Source: Streptomyces sp. NBC_00683
Lineage (GTDB): Bacteria > Actinomycetota > Actinomycetes > Streptomycetales > Streptomycetaceae
Direction of reading: 5' to 3'
NCBI RefSeq assembly: GCF_036226745.1
Contig: NZ_CP109013.1
Location: 558,001 to 622,000, forward strand
DNA length: 64,000 bases
Every line of letters starts with the position of its first letter. Position 1 is the first letter of the stretch. The notes beneath the pieces are model-generated. The model searched no databases. It was not told the origin of the DNA and worked only from the letters and a program-made list of their open reading frames with translations. Position numbers and translations under genes: made by a program. Shown here one piece after another: positions 1-8,651 of the stretch.

Positions 1-312
1 GGGATCGGCGGTGCCCTGTACGAGGAGATGGTCTACGGCCCCGACGGCCAGCCCCGCACCGGCACGTACATGGACTATCTGGTGCCCACGTCCTCGGAGA
101 TACCCGACCTCGACATGGACGAGACCTTCACCCCCAGTCCCATGAACGATCTCGGGGTCAAGGGACTCGGTGAGGGCGGCGCGATCGCCCCGCAGGCGGT
201 GCTGGCCGGCGCCGTCGAAGACGCGCTGCGCCCCTTCGGTGTGGTCGTACGCCGAGGACCGCTCTCCCCCAGCCGGGTCCGTGACCTGATCCGTACGGCC
301 GACCGCACCTGA
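1..312 (+). CDS. Xanthine/CO-dehydrogenase-type molybdopterin-binding subunit, C-terminal end (5' truncated)
   Basis: Only the last 103 codons are in the window; the frame is open from base 1. The visible part reads GIGGALYEEM, then a Y-DYLVPTSSEIP stretch and LGVKGLGEGG, which are typical of the C-terminal domain of the large subunit of aerobic xanthine/CO dehydrogenases. These subunits bind the molybdopterin cytosine dinucleotide cofactor and hydroxylate purines, aldehydes or CO. The true start and the usual FAD and 2Fe-2S subunits would lie to the left. The CoxG-like gene 62 bp downstream supports a molybdenum hydroxylase operon. The substrate cannot be told from this fragment. Confidence 0.88.
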   Translation, partial: GIGGALYEEMVYGPDGQPRTGTYMDYLVPTSSEIPDLDMDETFTPSPMNDLGVKGLGEGGAIAPQAVLAGAVEDALRPFGVVVRRGPLSPSRVRDLIRTADRT

Positions 313-374
313 GCCCGAGCTCGTTCCGCACCTGAATCCGGCCCCGGCCGGCAGCTCCTCCGATTGGACACCCC

Positions 375-1004
375 ATGCAGCTCGACCACTCCTTCACCGT
401 CCCGGCAGGTCCCGACGACGCCTGGAAGCTGTTCCTCGACCTCGGCCGGGTCGCACCGTGCATGCCCGGCGCCGTGCTGGACACCCTCGACGGTGACTCG
501 TTCACCGGCCGCGTCAAGGTCAAGGTCGGCGCGGTGCAGATGAGTTACCGCGGTGAGGGCACCGTCAGCCGCGACGGGTCCGCCCGTTCGATGCACCTCG
601 ACCTCAGCGGGAGCGAGACCCGGGGCTCGGGTACCGCGTCGGCCACGGTCACCGCGACGCTGGCCGCCGACCCGCTCGGCACCCGGGTGCGCGTACGTAC
701 GGACCTCGACATCACCGGCCGCCCCGCGCAGTTCGGCCGGGGCATCATGACCGAGGTCGGCGACCGCATCGTCCAGCAGTTCGCCACCCGTCTCGAAGAG
801 CTGCTGCGGGACTCCGGGGGCTCCGCTTCCGTCACGGCGACGACGGGTGCCGTGGGGTCGCCCGCCCACTCGCCCGAGCCGGAGGCGGTGGACCTCGGAG
901 CGGCGGTACTGCCCGTGCTGCTCAGGAAGGCTGCCGTGCCGACGGCAGCGGTGCTCGTCACCGTCGTGGTGATCCAGCTGCTGAGGCGACGTTCCCGCAG
1001 GTGA
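375..1004 (+). CDS. CoxG-family SRPBCC protein with C-terminal membrane anchor
   Basis: A 209-residue protein. Residues 1-145 match the CoxG (CO dehydrogenase subunit G) branch of the SRPBCC fold: it opens MQLDHSFTVPAGPDDAW, has the GRVAPCMPGA turn and the GRVKVKVGAVQMSYRGEG strand. A low-complexity linker follows. The last 30 residues form one hydrophobic helix (AAVPTAAVLVTVVVIQLL) ending in RRRSRR, so the protein probably sits on the inner face of the membrane. CoxG homologues recruit or bind lipophilic electron acceptors for molybdenum hydroxylases. The position directly after the molybdopterin subunit supports this role. The exact function of this copy is unproven. Confidence 0.85.
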   Translation: MQLDHSFTVPAGPDDAWKLFLDLGRVAPCMPGAVLDTLDGDSFTGRVKVKVGAVQMSYRGEGTVSRDGSARSMHLDLSGSETRGSGTASATVTATLAADPLGTRVRVRTDLDITGRPAQFGRGIMTEVGDRIVQQFATRLEELLRDSGGSASVTATTGAVGSPAHSPEPEAVDLGAAVLPVLLRKAAVPTAAVLVTVVVIQLLRRRSRR

Positions 1005-1103
1005 TTCGGGCTGCGCGGCCCCTCCCCCGGTCCGGCCCATCGCCTCAGCGGTAAGATTCTCAGTGCCGTGAGAAGCTGGCGGGCGCTGTACGAGGGGATG
1101 GGC

Positions 1104-1643
1104 ATGGCTGCATCGAGGCCGGTGGACCGGGACGCCGTCGCGAACGTGATCGAGGACTGGGCGCGCGAACGCCCCGAGCTGGACACCAGTCCGCTCGAGG
1201 TCCTCGCGCGCCTCCACCGTTCCTTCCTGCGTTACAGCACCAGGCTGACGGCATCGATCGAGCGTCACGGCCTGTCCGTGGCCGGCTTCGATGTGCTGAC
1301 CGCCCTTCGGCGGTCCGGAGCTCCCTACCGGCTGACGGCCGGACAGCTCGCGGACACCGGACTGGTGTCATCGGCAGGAGTGACGCTGCGGATCGACCGC
1401 CTGGAGAAGGACGGCCTCATCGTCCGCGAACGGGACTCCGACGACCGCCGGGTCGTCTACTCCCGTCTCACGGACAAGGGTCTGTCGACGGTGGACACCG
1501 TGTTCTCGGAGCACCTCGACAACGAACGCCGGATGCTCAGCGGGCTCTCACCGTCCGAGTGCCGCCAGCTGGCGCGACTGCTGCGCAAGCTCGAGGTCTC
1601 GATCATCCATTCCGACGAGGAACCGACCGACGCCACGGCGTGA
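1104..1643 (+). CDS. MarR-family transcriptional regulator
   Basis: About 179 residues with a winged helix: LTAGQLADTGLVSSAGVTLRIDRLEKDGLI is the recognition region and ERDSDDRRVVYSRLTDKG is the wing, both typical of MarR. ATG 1104 is preferred because GAGGGG (1092-1097) lies 6 nt upstream; ATG 1098 and GTG 1068 are in-frame alternatives. MarR proteins usually repress neighbouring catabolic or efflux genes and respond to small aromatic ligands. It follows the molybdenum hydroxylase genes on the same strand and converges with the hydrolase at 1662, so either could be a target. Confidence 0.88.
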   Translation: MAASRPVDRDAVANVIEDWARERPELDTSPLEVLARLHRSFLRYSTRLTASIERHGLSVAGFDVLTALRRSGAPYRLTAGQLADTGLVSSAGVTLRIDRLEKDGLIVRERDSDDRRVVYSRLTDKGLSTVDTVFSEHLDNERRMLSGLSPSECRQLARLLRKLEVSIIHSDEEPTDATA

Positions 1644-1661
1644 TCAGCGGTGCGGCGCCCG

Positions 1662-2501
1662 TCATCCGAGGAATGCCGCGGTGGTCGCCACGAACGTGCC
1701 GGGGTCGTCGAGCCACGGGAAGTGCCCGGCCTCGGGCTGAACGACCAGCTCGGCGTGCGGGAACAGACCGGCGAACTCGGCCACGGCGGGCGGAGGGGAG
1801 TTCAGGTCGACCTCCCCGGCCAGCAGGAGGACCGGCGCGGTGAACCGGGCGAGCGCCGCCCGCGTGGCGTCCGGGTCGAAGGCGCCCTCGGCAGCGAACA
1901 AGCCCGCCGCCTCCGCGTTCTTCTGCCCGTCCTCCGCAGCCCTGAACGCCCGGGCCGCTTCGTCCCAGCGGCCGTGGAAGAACGGCGCGATGGCCTCGAA
2001 CGCTTCGGACGTCGCGTTGCCGGCAACGATCGCTTCCAGGGCGGCGAAGGCCTCGGGGAACCATGGCTCGTCCCGACGGAGCAGCGCCGTCCCGCGCCGG
2101 AGTTCACCCGTGATCGTGATGCCGACGGCCATGACGCTCGGCGCGATCAGCGCGAGTCTGCCGACGCGCTCCGGGTGGCACTCCGCGTACAGCGCGGCCA
2201 GATTGACGCCTGCCGAGTGCGCGAGGACGTCCACCGTGTCGAGACCCAGGTGGACGCGCAGGGATTCGACGTCGTCGACGAGCCGGTCGCAGCGGTAGGA
2301 GGAGACGTCCTCGGGTACGGCCGACTGTCCGGTTCCGCGCAGGTCCAGCATGATCAACTGCCGGTGCGCGGTGAGGCCGCCGAGGTTCCCGAGGTAGACG
2401 GAGTCCTGCATCGGTCCGCCGGGCAGGCAGAGCACCGGAGCGCCCTCCCCGAACGCATGGTAGGCAAGCTTGGTCCCGTCATGCGCGGTGAAGGCGGTCA
2501 T
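1662..2501 (-). CDS. Alpha/beta-fold hydrolase (proline iminopeptidase-like)
   Basis: 279 residues with the alpha/beta hydrolase order: oxyanion strand LCLPGGPM, LDLRGTGQS, nucleophile elbow LAHSAGVNLA (Ser), acid in LAGEVDLNSP (Asp) and catalytic His in PEAGHFPW. The GGP and DLRGTGQS motifs resemble prolyl iminopeptidases and related esterases. ATG 2501 (MTAFTAHDG) is chosen over a longer reading frame because family alignment starts there. It ends 18 bp from the convergent MarR gene. The substrate is unknown. Confidence 0.85.
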   Translation of the reverse strand: MTAFTAHDGTKLAYHAFGEGAPVLCLPGGPMQDSVYLGNLGGLTAHRQLIMLDLRGTGQSAVPEDVSSYRCDRLVDDVESLRVHLGLDTVDVLAHSAGVNLAALYAECHPERVGRLALIAPSVMAVGITITGELRRGTALLRRDEPWFPEAFAALEAIVAGNATSEAFEAIAPFFHGRWDEAARAFRAAEDGQKNAEAAGLFAAEGAFDPDATRAALARFTAPVLLLAGEVDLNSPPPAVAEFAGLFPHAELVVQPEAGHFPWLDDPGTFVATTAAFLG

Positions 2502-2662
2502 GACCAGGACTCTGCCGGAGGCGTAGGGACGGAGCAACCGGATTACCCGGTGGCCGCGGTCGACGAGCAAGGCGGGGCCCGGTGGGCCGCTATAGCTTGC
2601 CTATCAACCTCAGGGCCCGGGAGTCCGGGTCGTCCAGATCGTGCCAGTGGAGGGGACAAGCC

Positions 2663-3100
2663 GTGCTGATCGCGTCTGTCAGGTACCCGGGACTGTGTTC
2701 GGGCTGCGGCTCGGAGATGGAGTGCGTCGGCGTTCAGGCGTTGGTCGGGCACAGCCTTGAATGGGACATCGGCTACCACTGCTCCGTCTGTGGCGACGCT
2801 CTGTACGAGTGCGGGCCAGGAGGAGGTTCCGTACCGGACGACTTGCGCCGGCGTCTTCTGGCCGAGCACGGCGAGGCACGGCTCGTACTCGGTGATCCTC
2901 TCGCCAGTCCGGTCCTCGTGATGAAGGTTCTGCGCGCCGAGGTCGGCGGAGACCTGGCCCGGACGAAGAGGACGCTCCAGCAGATCCGGGCCGGCACGTT
3001 CGCAGGGACGATGCCCGAGATGACTCTTCTCGCCCTTCGGCTGCGGGCCGCTGGTGTCGAGGCTGAGGCCGAGTGTCGCGCGCATTCGTCGAGTGACTGA
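2663..3100 (+). CDS. Hypothetical protein with N-terminal zinc-ribbon-like Cys pairs
   Basis: A 145-residue protein. GTG 2663 is chosen because GGAGGGG (2649-2655) lies 7 nt upstream; the frame itself is open from 2582. Residues 10-50 carry two CxxC pairs (CSGC and CSVC), which could bind one zinc. The second half (about residues 75-140) contains LVMKVLRAEVGGDLARTKRTLQQ and resembles a fold seen in Streptomyces hypothetical proteins that look like the ribosomal L7/L12 C-terminal domain. No enzyme motif, signal peptide or membrane segment is visible. I do not recognise a function. Confidence 0.6.
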   Translation: MLIASVRYPGLCSGCGSEMECVGVQALVGHSLEWDIGYHCSVCGDALYECGPGGGSVPDDLRRRLLAEHGEARLVLGDPLASPVLVMKVLRAEVGGDLARTKRTLQQIRAGTFAGTMPEMTLLALRLRAAGVEAEAECRAHSSSD

Positions 3101-3158
3101 TCGATGCCGGGCAGGTGGACGGACGGCGCCCCGGAGACCTGATCGAAGCGCGCAGGAT

Positions 3159-3419
3159 CTAGGAACCTGTCATCCAGGACAACAACTGCCAGCCAGGCCA
3201 CAGGGAAACGGCCGCGCTGACCGCCAGTACGACCACGGCACGCCCACCGAAGCGAACCGACCCGGAACCGCTGAAGGCGAACATCCCCAGGCCGTCGCCG
3301 ACGAACGTCAGGAGAAAGGCGAGGGAGAGGATCGTCGCCGCGCCTTCGGGACACGGCGGGCCGTACCTCCCCCCGCACGAGTTGCCGGGTATCGCTCCCC
3401 AGCGCCTCCACCCCTGCAT
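3159..3419 (-). CDS. Possible small membrane protein (uncertain)
   Basis: An 86-codon frame with two hydrophobic stretches (ATILSLAFLLTFVGDGLGMFAF and AVVVLAVSAAVSLWPGWQLL), compatible with two membrane helices. No good ribosome binding site precedes ATG 3419, and the frame is part of a longer one whose upstream half is a shadow of the 3538-3765 gene. The rest of 3101-3537 shows no other convincing coding signal. This may be a real small membrane protein, a remnant, or non-coding. Confidence 0.3.
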   Translation of the reverse strand: MQGWRRWGAIPGNSCGGRYGPPCPEGAATILSLAFLLTFVGDGLGMFAFSGSGSVRFGGRAVVVLAVSAAVSLWPGWQLLSWMTGS

Positions 3420-3537
3420 ACGCGCGCGTGATCCATGATCACTGAGCGCACCGGAGTGTATCCGGCCCGCGTGCGACTTGGTTGGGATCAACGGGGTGGC
3501 AGGGAGCACGAGGCGACCAGCAGTTTCGGGACAGCCC

Positions 3538-3765
3538 TCAGGCGCACGCCCGGCCCGGATACTCGTCGTCCTCGGGTGCGCCGGCCTCACGCATTCTGCG
3601 CAGGACCTCACGCAGGTCCGAGTCGGCCACCTCGGCGGGCATGTTGAGCTCCCTGTCGAAGACCATGCTCGCCCCGTCCGTGTTCCAGATGACCCACCGG
3701 GCGGCCGGTGCCGGCGTCTGCCACAGCCCCGCCCATCGTTCGGGCGCTTTCGTTCGCTCACTCAC
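3538..3765 (-). CDS. Hypothetical 75-residue protein
   Basis: A small acidic protein (W-rich middle GLWQTPAPAARWVIWNTDG, then NMPAEVADSDLREVLRRMREAG). The GTG start at 3765 overlaps the TGA of the upstream amidohydrolase as GTGA, so the two genes are probably translationally coupled. The DLREVLRRMREAGAP stretch looks helical. No known domain is recognised. It could be an accessory or unrelated small cytosolic protein carried on the amidohydrolase transcript. Confidence 0.6.
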   Translation of the reverse strand: MSERTKAPERWAGLWQTPAPAARWVIWNTDGASMVFDRELNMPAEVADSDLREVLRRMREAGAPEDDEYPGRACA

Positions 3766-5342
3766 GGCTTTCCCGTCTCCTTGGTGTCACGGCCGGCCAC
3801 GTACGTGGCCACGACCTCGATGTCCCCGATCCGCGAAGGTGCGACGCGCCTCGGATCGTCCCCGAGTACCACCAGGTCGGCGCGTCTGCCCGGGGTGAGG
3901 GTGCCGGCGGTGTCGTCCCACCGGCAGGCGTGGGCACCGGCGACGGTGTAGGCACGCAGGGCCTCGTCGACGGTGATGCCCTCGTCCGGTCCGATCAGCA
4001 GGCCGGAGGTGGAGGCCCGCTCGACCATGAACTGGATCGCGCGCAACGGCGAACCGTCCGTGACGGGCCGGTCGGAGCTGCCCACGAGCGTGACGCCGTG
4101 GTCGAGGAATCCCCGGCCCCGGTACATCCACGCCGCCCGCTCCTCCCCCATGACGGCCGCGTAGTCGTCGCCGAAGTAGCGGAGGAAGTTGGGCTGGATC
4201 ACGGCGCTCACGTCGAGGCGGGCGAAGCGCGGCAGCTGGTCGGGCCGGATCAGTCCGGCGTGCTCGATGCGGTGGCGCGCGTCCGGCCGGGGCCTCAGGC
4301 TCTGCGCCCGCTCCAGCGCGTCCAGTGCCAGGTCGGCGGCACGGTCGCCGATGGCGTGGACCGCGAGCTGCCAGCCGGCGAGGTGGCCGTCCACGATGAG
4401 GTCGGCGAGACGGTCGGGGTCGTCCTGGAGCTGCCCGGTGTGGGTCATGCCCTCGTACGGGGAGGTGAGCGCCGCGGTGCGCGCCATCATGCCGCCGTCG
4501 GTGTAGATCTTGAGCGCCCCCAGCGAGAGCCAGTCGTCGCCGAACCCGGTGCGCAGGCCCAGGTCGAGGGCGCGCGGGATGCCGTCGTCGCGGTGCGCGT
4601 CGCGTGACCGCAGGGTGTCTCCCGCGGCCATGAGCTGAACCCTCAGGGGCAGCCGGCCCTGCTCCCGGAGGAGTTGGTACGCCCCGGCTTCGACCGGGCT
4701 GTTGCCCAGGAGGCCTCCCCCGATGCCCGCCTCCGCGCAGGCGGTGATGCCCTCGGCGAGACAGCCTCGGGCCGCGTACTCGATCGCGTCGGCGAGCTCC
4801 TCCTGGGAGTACGGCAGGCGCAGTCTCCTGGCGGCGGTCATGGCGCTCTCCGCCAGGAAGCCCTCCTGCTGCGGCAATCCGTCCGGAAGGAGCTCCAGGA
4901 CCGCGCTGTTGACCACGCAGGCGTGTCCGGAGTCGTGCATCAGGAACACCTTGCGGCCCTGGCTGACCCGGTCCAGTTCGGCGGCGGTCAGATGGCGTCC
5001 CAGGGCCCGTTGGTCGTAGCCGGCGATGTCGACCCAGGCACCGGGCGCGGACGTCCGCGAGACGGCCTCCGCGACGACGGCGAGGACATCCTCGACCCGC
5101 TCGCACGGGGCCACACTGGGCGTGCTCGCCCTGAGGCCGGTCCAGGCCAGGTGTACGTGACTGTCGATGAACCCGGGCAGGACGGTGGCGCCCTGGAGAT
5201 CGATGACCTCACGTGCGGGGAGGGCGGCCACCTCGTCGTCGAGTCCCACGATCAGGCCGTGCCAGACGCCCAGTTCGCGGGCGACGGGGCGGTCCGGGTC
5301 CATGGTGAGGATGTGCGCGTTCGTCAGCCTCGTACAGAGCAT
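3762..5342 (-). CDS. YtcJ-type metal-dependent amidohydrolase
   Basis: A 526-residue protein, close to the usual length of the YtcJ/AepA family. It opens with LTNAHILTMDPDRP, typical of cytosolic amidohydrolases. The metal site is visible as PGFIDSHVHL (HxH), LAVHAIGDRA (His), HRIEHAGLI (His) and SSDRPV (Asp). The C-terminal beta-sandwich returns in GTLTPGRRADLVVLGDDP. Such enzymes hydrolyse amide or imide bonds on unknown small substrates; PLP or SAM motifs are absent. An iron-box-like palindrome lies 106 bp upstream of the start, and a small gene is coupled downstream. Confidence 0.88.
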   Translation of the reverse strand: MLCTRLTNAHILTMDPDRPVARELGVWHGLIVGLDDEVAALPAREVIDLQGATVLPGFIDSHVHLAWTGLRASTPSVAPCERVEDVLAVVAEAVSRTSAPGAWVDIAGYDQRALGRHLTAAELDRVSQGRKVFLMHDSGHACVVNSAVLELLPDGLPQQEGFLAESAMTAARRLRLPYSQEELADAIEYAARGCLAEGITACAEAGIGGGLLGNSPVEAGAYQLLREQGRLPLRVQLMAAGDTLRSRDAHRDDGIPRALDLGLRTGFGDDWLSLGALKIYTDGGMMARTAALTSPYEGMTHTGQLQDDPDRLADLIVDGHLAGWQLAVHAIGDRAADLALDALERAQSLRPRPDARHRIEHAGLIRPDQLPRFARLDVSAVIQPNFLRYFGDDYAAVMGEERAAWMYRGRGFLDHGVTLVGSSDRPVTDGSPLRAIQFMVERASTSGLLIGPDEGITVDEALRAYTVAGAHACRWDDTAGTLTPGRRADLVVLGDDPRRVAPSRIGDIEVVATYVAGRDTKETGKP

Positions 5343-5447
5343 GGGCAGTCAGTCACCGGTCGTCGCAGGTCCCGGCCATCTCGTGGTCCGTGCCCGGCAC
5401 TTGGGCAGGGCTGTCCGCCGCTCGGATGGCAGGCGACCGGTCGGAAC

Positions 5448-5466
5448 TTAGGTAACGCTAACCTGA
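5448..5466. promoter_or_regulatory. DtxR/IdeR-type iron-box-like palindrome
   Basis: The sequence TTAGGTAACGCTAACCTGA matches the IdeR/DmdR1 iron-box consensus TTAGGTTAGSCTAACCTAA at about 16 of 19 positions, including both TTAGGT and CTAACCT arms. It sits between the amidohydrolase start (5342, minus strand) and the end of the oxidoreductase gene (5551), so the amidohydrolase is the only plausible target. The role is inferred from the motif alone. Confidence 0.55.
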
Positions 5467-5550
5467 ATCCGGGCGGCCTGTCGACGGGGCGGACCGGTCG
5501 TGCGCGCGGCCGCGGCCGGAAACCGGTCCGTCCACGGCCGCGCCGCCCGG

Positions 5551-6540
5551 TCAGACGTCCTGGGACCCGACGACCAGCACGATCTTGCCGGTGGTCCGGC
5601 CGGTCTCTCCGAGGGCGTGGGCCTTCGCCGCTTCGGCGAGCGGGAAGGCGGCCTCGATGTGGGCACGCAGGGAGCCCGCTTCCACGAGGTCCGCGATCGC
5701 CTCCATACCGGCCCGGTCCGCCTCGACGAGCAGGGTCTCGACACGTACGCCCAGCTGGGCCGCCCGGGCCGCCTCGTCCGGGTCGGTGCCCGGCAGCAGG
5801 GAGACGAGAATGCCGCCGGGGCGCAGGACTCCGAGGGAGCGGGCGCGGGTGTCCCCGGACATGGGGTCGAGGACGACGTCGATGTCCTGGACCACTTCGG
5901 CGAAGTCGACGCTGCGGTAGTCGATCACTTCGTCCGCTCCGAGTGAGCGCACGAAGTCGTGCTTGGCGCCGCTCGCGGTACCGATGACGTGGGCGCCGCG
6001 GGCCTTGGCGATCTGGACGGCGAGGTGGCCGACGCCGCCGGCGGCCGCGTGGACGAGGACCCGCTGCCCGGCGCTGACGCCGGCGGTGTCGACGAGTGCC
6101 TGGTACGCGGTGAGAGCGGCGAGCGGGAGGGCTCCGGCCTGGATGTGGTCGATACCGGCGGGCTTGTGGGCGAAGGCCCGCGCCGGGCCCGTCACGTACT
6201 CGGCGTGGGACCCCAGACCGTACGGGTACGGAAGCATCCCGAAGACCTCGTCACCGGGCTTGAAGAGGGTGACGCCGTAGCCGACGGCTTCGACGGTCCC
6301 GGAGACGTCCCAGCCGAGTACGAGCGGCAGGCGGTCGAGGAAGAGGCCGCCCTCCCGGTGCTTCCAGTCGGTGGGGTTGACGCCTGCCGCGCGGACGGCC
6401 ACCAGGATCTGGCTCGGTCCGGGGACGGGCCGCGGCAGGCTGACCTCCTCGAGGACATCCGGGGTTCCGTAGGTGTTCTGGCTGATGGCACGCATGGTGG
6501 TGACGGAGGGGGCAGCGCTGTTCGCTGTGCTGTGACTCAT
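5551..6540 (-). CDS. NADP-dependent zinc-free alcohol dehydrogenase / quinone oxidoreductase
   Basis: 329 residues of the MDR superfamily. The N-terminal GroES-like domain has VRAAGVNPTDWKHREG and LGWDVSGTVEAVG; the Rossmann motif VLVHAAAGGVGHLAVQIAKARG binds NADPH; EVIDYRS and LRPGGILVSL are standard. The structural zinc cysteines are missing, as in quinone oxidoreductases. ATG 6540 gives MSHSTANSAAP; an internal ATG at 6495 (MRAISQNTY) is possible. It is transcribed divergently from the GlxA regulator at 6610, which probably controls it. Confidence 0.88.
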   Translation of the reverse strand: MSHSTANSAAPSVTTMRAISQNTYGTPDVLEEVSLPRPVPGPSQILVAVRAAGVNPTDWKHREGGLFLDRLPLVLGWDVSGTVEAVGYGVTLFKPGDEVFGMLPYPYGLGSHAEYVTGPARAFAHKPAGIDHIQAGALPLAALTAYQALVDTAGVSAGQRVLVHAAAGGVGHLAVQIAKARGAHVIGTASGAKHDFVRSLGADEVIDYRSVDFAEVVQDIDVVLDPMSGDTRARSLGVLRPGGILVSLLPGTDPDEAARAAQLGVRVETLLVEADRAGMEAIADLVEAGSLRAHIEAAFPLAEAAKAHALGETGRTTGKIVLVVGSQDV

Positions 6541-6572
6541 ACGTCCAGCATCGCGGCGGCCCCGGTTGAGTA

Positions 6573-6613
6573 CCATGGCATGATTGCCACCTTTCGACAG
6601 GATCCTGCCATGG
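6573..6613. promoter_or_regulatory. Candidate operator: repeated TGGCA/TGCCA arms in a divergent promoter
   Basis: CCATGGCA (6573-6580) and TGCCATGG (6606-6613) form a perfect inverted repeat 25 nt apart. Nested inside is TGGCA-TGAT-TGCCA (6576-6589). Three copies of the same half-site thus span the start regions of the divergent oxidoreductase and GlxA genes. The last arm overlaps the GlxA start codon at 6610, which suits autoregulation. Binding by the GlxA protein is an inference. Confidence 0.4.
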
Positions 6614-7569
6614 GACGTCCACACCGCGTCGTCGTTCTCGCACTGGACGGCGTATACCCGTTCGAGCTGGGTATTCCGAGCCGGGTCTTCGGGGCCGCCG
6701 GCGGCCGGTACGAGGTCGTGACCTGCACCGTCGACGGCCGTCCGGTGCACACCAACTCCGACTTCTCGGTCACCGTCGAGCAGGGACCGGAGGCGCTGGC
6801 CACGGCCGACACCGTCGTGATCCCGCCCTTCGACACCTCGCGCATCACCCGGGAAGTACCGCCGCCGGTCGCGGCGGCCCTCGCGTCCGTACCGAAGGGC
6901 ACGCGCATCGTGTCCATCTGCACGGCCGCGTTCGTCCTCGCCGCGACCGGTCTCCTCGACGGCCGGCCGGCCACGACGCACTGGGCCGTCACCCAGCTGT
7001 TCCAGGAGTGGTTCCCGCACATCGCGCTCGATCCGGATGTGCTCTTCGTCGACGACGACGACGTCCTGACGTCGGCGGGTGCGGCCTCAGGGGTGGACGT
7101 GTGTCTGCACCTCGTGCGCAAGGACCACGGCAGCGCCGTCGCCAACCACGTCGCGCGCGCCTGCGTCGTTCCGCCGTGGCGGGACGGCGGGCAGGCGCAG
7201 TACATCGAACAGCCGGTGCCCGGGGCGTCCGCGAACAGTACGGCCGCCACCCGCCAATGGGCGTTGGAGCACCTGTACGAGCCCCTGAGTCTGACCGAAC
7301 TCGCCGGCCACGCGCGCATGAGCCTGCGCACCTTCGCCCGCCGCTTCGGCGAGGAGGTGGGGATGAGTCCGGGGCGTTGGCTGATCCAGCAGCGGGTCGT
7401 CCGGGCACGTCATCTGCTCGAATCGACCGATCTTCCGGTGGACGACATCGCCGCGCAGGTCGGCTTCGGCACCGGCACGTCGTTGCGGCAGCACCTGCAC
7501 ACGGCCATCGGTGTGACTCCGCTCGCCTACCGTCGTACGTTCCGCGGCGTACCGGCGGACGCCCGCTGA
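6610..7569 (+). CDS. GlxA-family transcriptional regulator (DJ-1/PfpI + AraC HTH)
   Basis: 319 residues. The first 190 are a DJ-1/PfpI-like amidotransferase fold (VVVLALDGVYPFELGIPSRVFG; nucleophile elbow region RIVSICTAAFVLAATGLLDG). The C-terminal 100 are an AraC double helix-turn-helix (LSLTELAGHARMSLRTFARRF; VDDIAAQVGFGTGTSLRQHL). ATG 6610 has AGGA 7 nt upstream; ATG 6580 is an alternative. It is divergent from the oxidoreductase, and the last 43 bp overlap the convergent gene at 7527. Confidence 0.92.
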   Translation: MGRPHRVVVLALDGVYPFELGIPSRVFGAAGGRYEVVTCTVDGRPVHTNSDFSVTVEQGPEALATADTVVIPPFDTSRITREVPPPVAAALASVPKGTRIVSICTAAFVLAATGLLDGRPATTHWAVTQLFQEWFPHIALDPDVLFVDDDDVLTSAGAASGVDVCLHLVRKDHGSAVANHVARACVVPPWRDGGQAQYIEQPVPGASANSTAATRQWALEHLYEPLSLTELAGHARMSLRTFARRFGEEVGMSPGRWLIQQRVVRARHLLESTDLPVDDIAAQVGFGTGTSLRQHLHTAIGVTPLAYRRTFRGVPADAR

Positions 7570-8651
7570 GCGGATCGGTCCGCGTCGGCGGGCAGGTCGA
7601 GCCGGGTGAGGTGCTCGGGCGTCAGCGCACGCAGGAAGCTCCCCGCGTCGAACGCCTCACCGGCCGCGGCCACGCCCGTTGCCTTGCAGCGTCCGTCGAG
7701 GATGCGCGCGACCGCTTCCACGACGAGCGGTGCCGTGACCGCGTAGATGTCGCGCCCGCCTGCGACGGCACGGCGTGTCTCCTGGCCGCGGCGGACGACC
7801 GCCTCGACGAGGAAGGTCTGTGCGGAGCGCCCGCTGCCGTCCGCGGGGACGGGCGCCGGGGTGTCCTCCGCGCGGAGGTCCTGCAGCGGCGCGAGGTTCA
7901 TCACCGCGCGTACCTCAGGTGTCCGCACGTGGCGCGGGAGGGTGACCTGTTCGGCCGCCGGGAACGCACTGGCGTCCTGGGTGCCGAGCGGCTCCGGGAA
8001 ACGCCACGGGAAGACGTCCGGGGAGTAGCCGAAGGGCTGGAGCCTGCCTCCCGTGTACGTGAGGTGCTGCCCCGCGTTGCTCTCTCCGGTGAGCCGTGTG
8101 CCGGGCGTCGGGTGCCAGCTGTCGAGTCCGTACGCAAGGGTGATTTCGTCCGCGTCCGGCCAGGCGCCCAGGGCCGCGGTGGCGAGCAGGTCGCCCAGAC
8201 CGCCGTAGAAGGCCAGGGACGGCACGAGGACGACTCCGGCTTCCCGGGCCTCGTCCCCGTACGTGTCGAACAGGGCGGCGGTGACGCCTTGTTCGGCGGA
8301 GACATCCAGGTACGGGAGGCCCGCGCGAAGCGCCGCCTCGGCCACTGCGGGAGCGGTCGCGAGAAACGGGCCGGCGCAGTTGACGACCGCGCCGGCGCCG
8401 TCGAGCGCACGGTCGAGGGAAGCCGCGTCCTCGGTGGTCGCCACACGTACGGGCGCGCCGGGGGCCAGGTCCCGCAGCGCGTCGAGTCTCGTCCGGTCCC
8501 GTCCGACGAGGAGGGGTGTCATGCCCCGGCGCAGCAGCTCGGCCACGACGAAGCGGCCGGTGTGTCCGTAGGCACCGACGACAGCGACCACAGGCGGCAC
8601 GGAAAGGTCGCCGGCTGACGGTGCGGCAGATACGGCAGAGGTGTGGCTCAT
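7527..8651 (-). CDS. Saccharopine dehydrogenase-like NAD(P)-binding protein
   Basis: 374 residues. After a short tail comes a Rossmann start (PPVVAVVGAYGHTGRFVVAELLRRG) followed by LLVGRDRTRLDAL and VVNCAGPF, the pattern of trans-acting enoyl reductase / saccharopine dehydrogenase-like proteins. LPYLDVSAEQ and LVPSLAFYGGLGDLL follow as in that family. AAGGAGA lies upstream of ATG 8651. Such proteins reduce or epimerise unknown small acids or lipids. The gene is divergent from a second GlxA regulator. The C-terminus overlaps the convergent gene at 6610-7569 by 43 bp. Confidence 0.82.
   Translation of the reverse strand: MSHTSAVSAAPSAGDLSVPPVVAVVGAYGHTGRFVVAELLRRGMTPLLVGRDRTRLDALRDLAPGAPVRVATTEDAASLDRALDGAGAVVNCAGPFLATAPAVAEAALRAGLPYLDVSAEQGVTAALFDTYGDEAREAGVVLVPSLAFYGGLGDLLATAALGAWPDADEITLAYGLDSWHPTPGTRLTGESNAGQHLTYTGGRLQPFGYSPDVFPWRFPEPLGTQDASAFPAAEQVTLPRHVRTPEVRAVMNLAPLQDLRAEDTPAPVPADGSGRSAQTFLVEAVVRRGQETRRAVAGGRDIYAVTAPLVVEAVARILDGRCKATGVAAAGEAFDAGSFLRALTPEHLTRLDLPADADRSAQRASAGTPRNVRR

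Noticed and set aside
3101..3537. A larger coding gene filling the gap between the small genes at 2663 and 3538
   Set aside because: Candidate frames on both strands overlap known genes, lack ribosome binding sites and have no sustained third-position bias; only a short membrane-like stretch at 3159-3419 is kept at low confidence.
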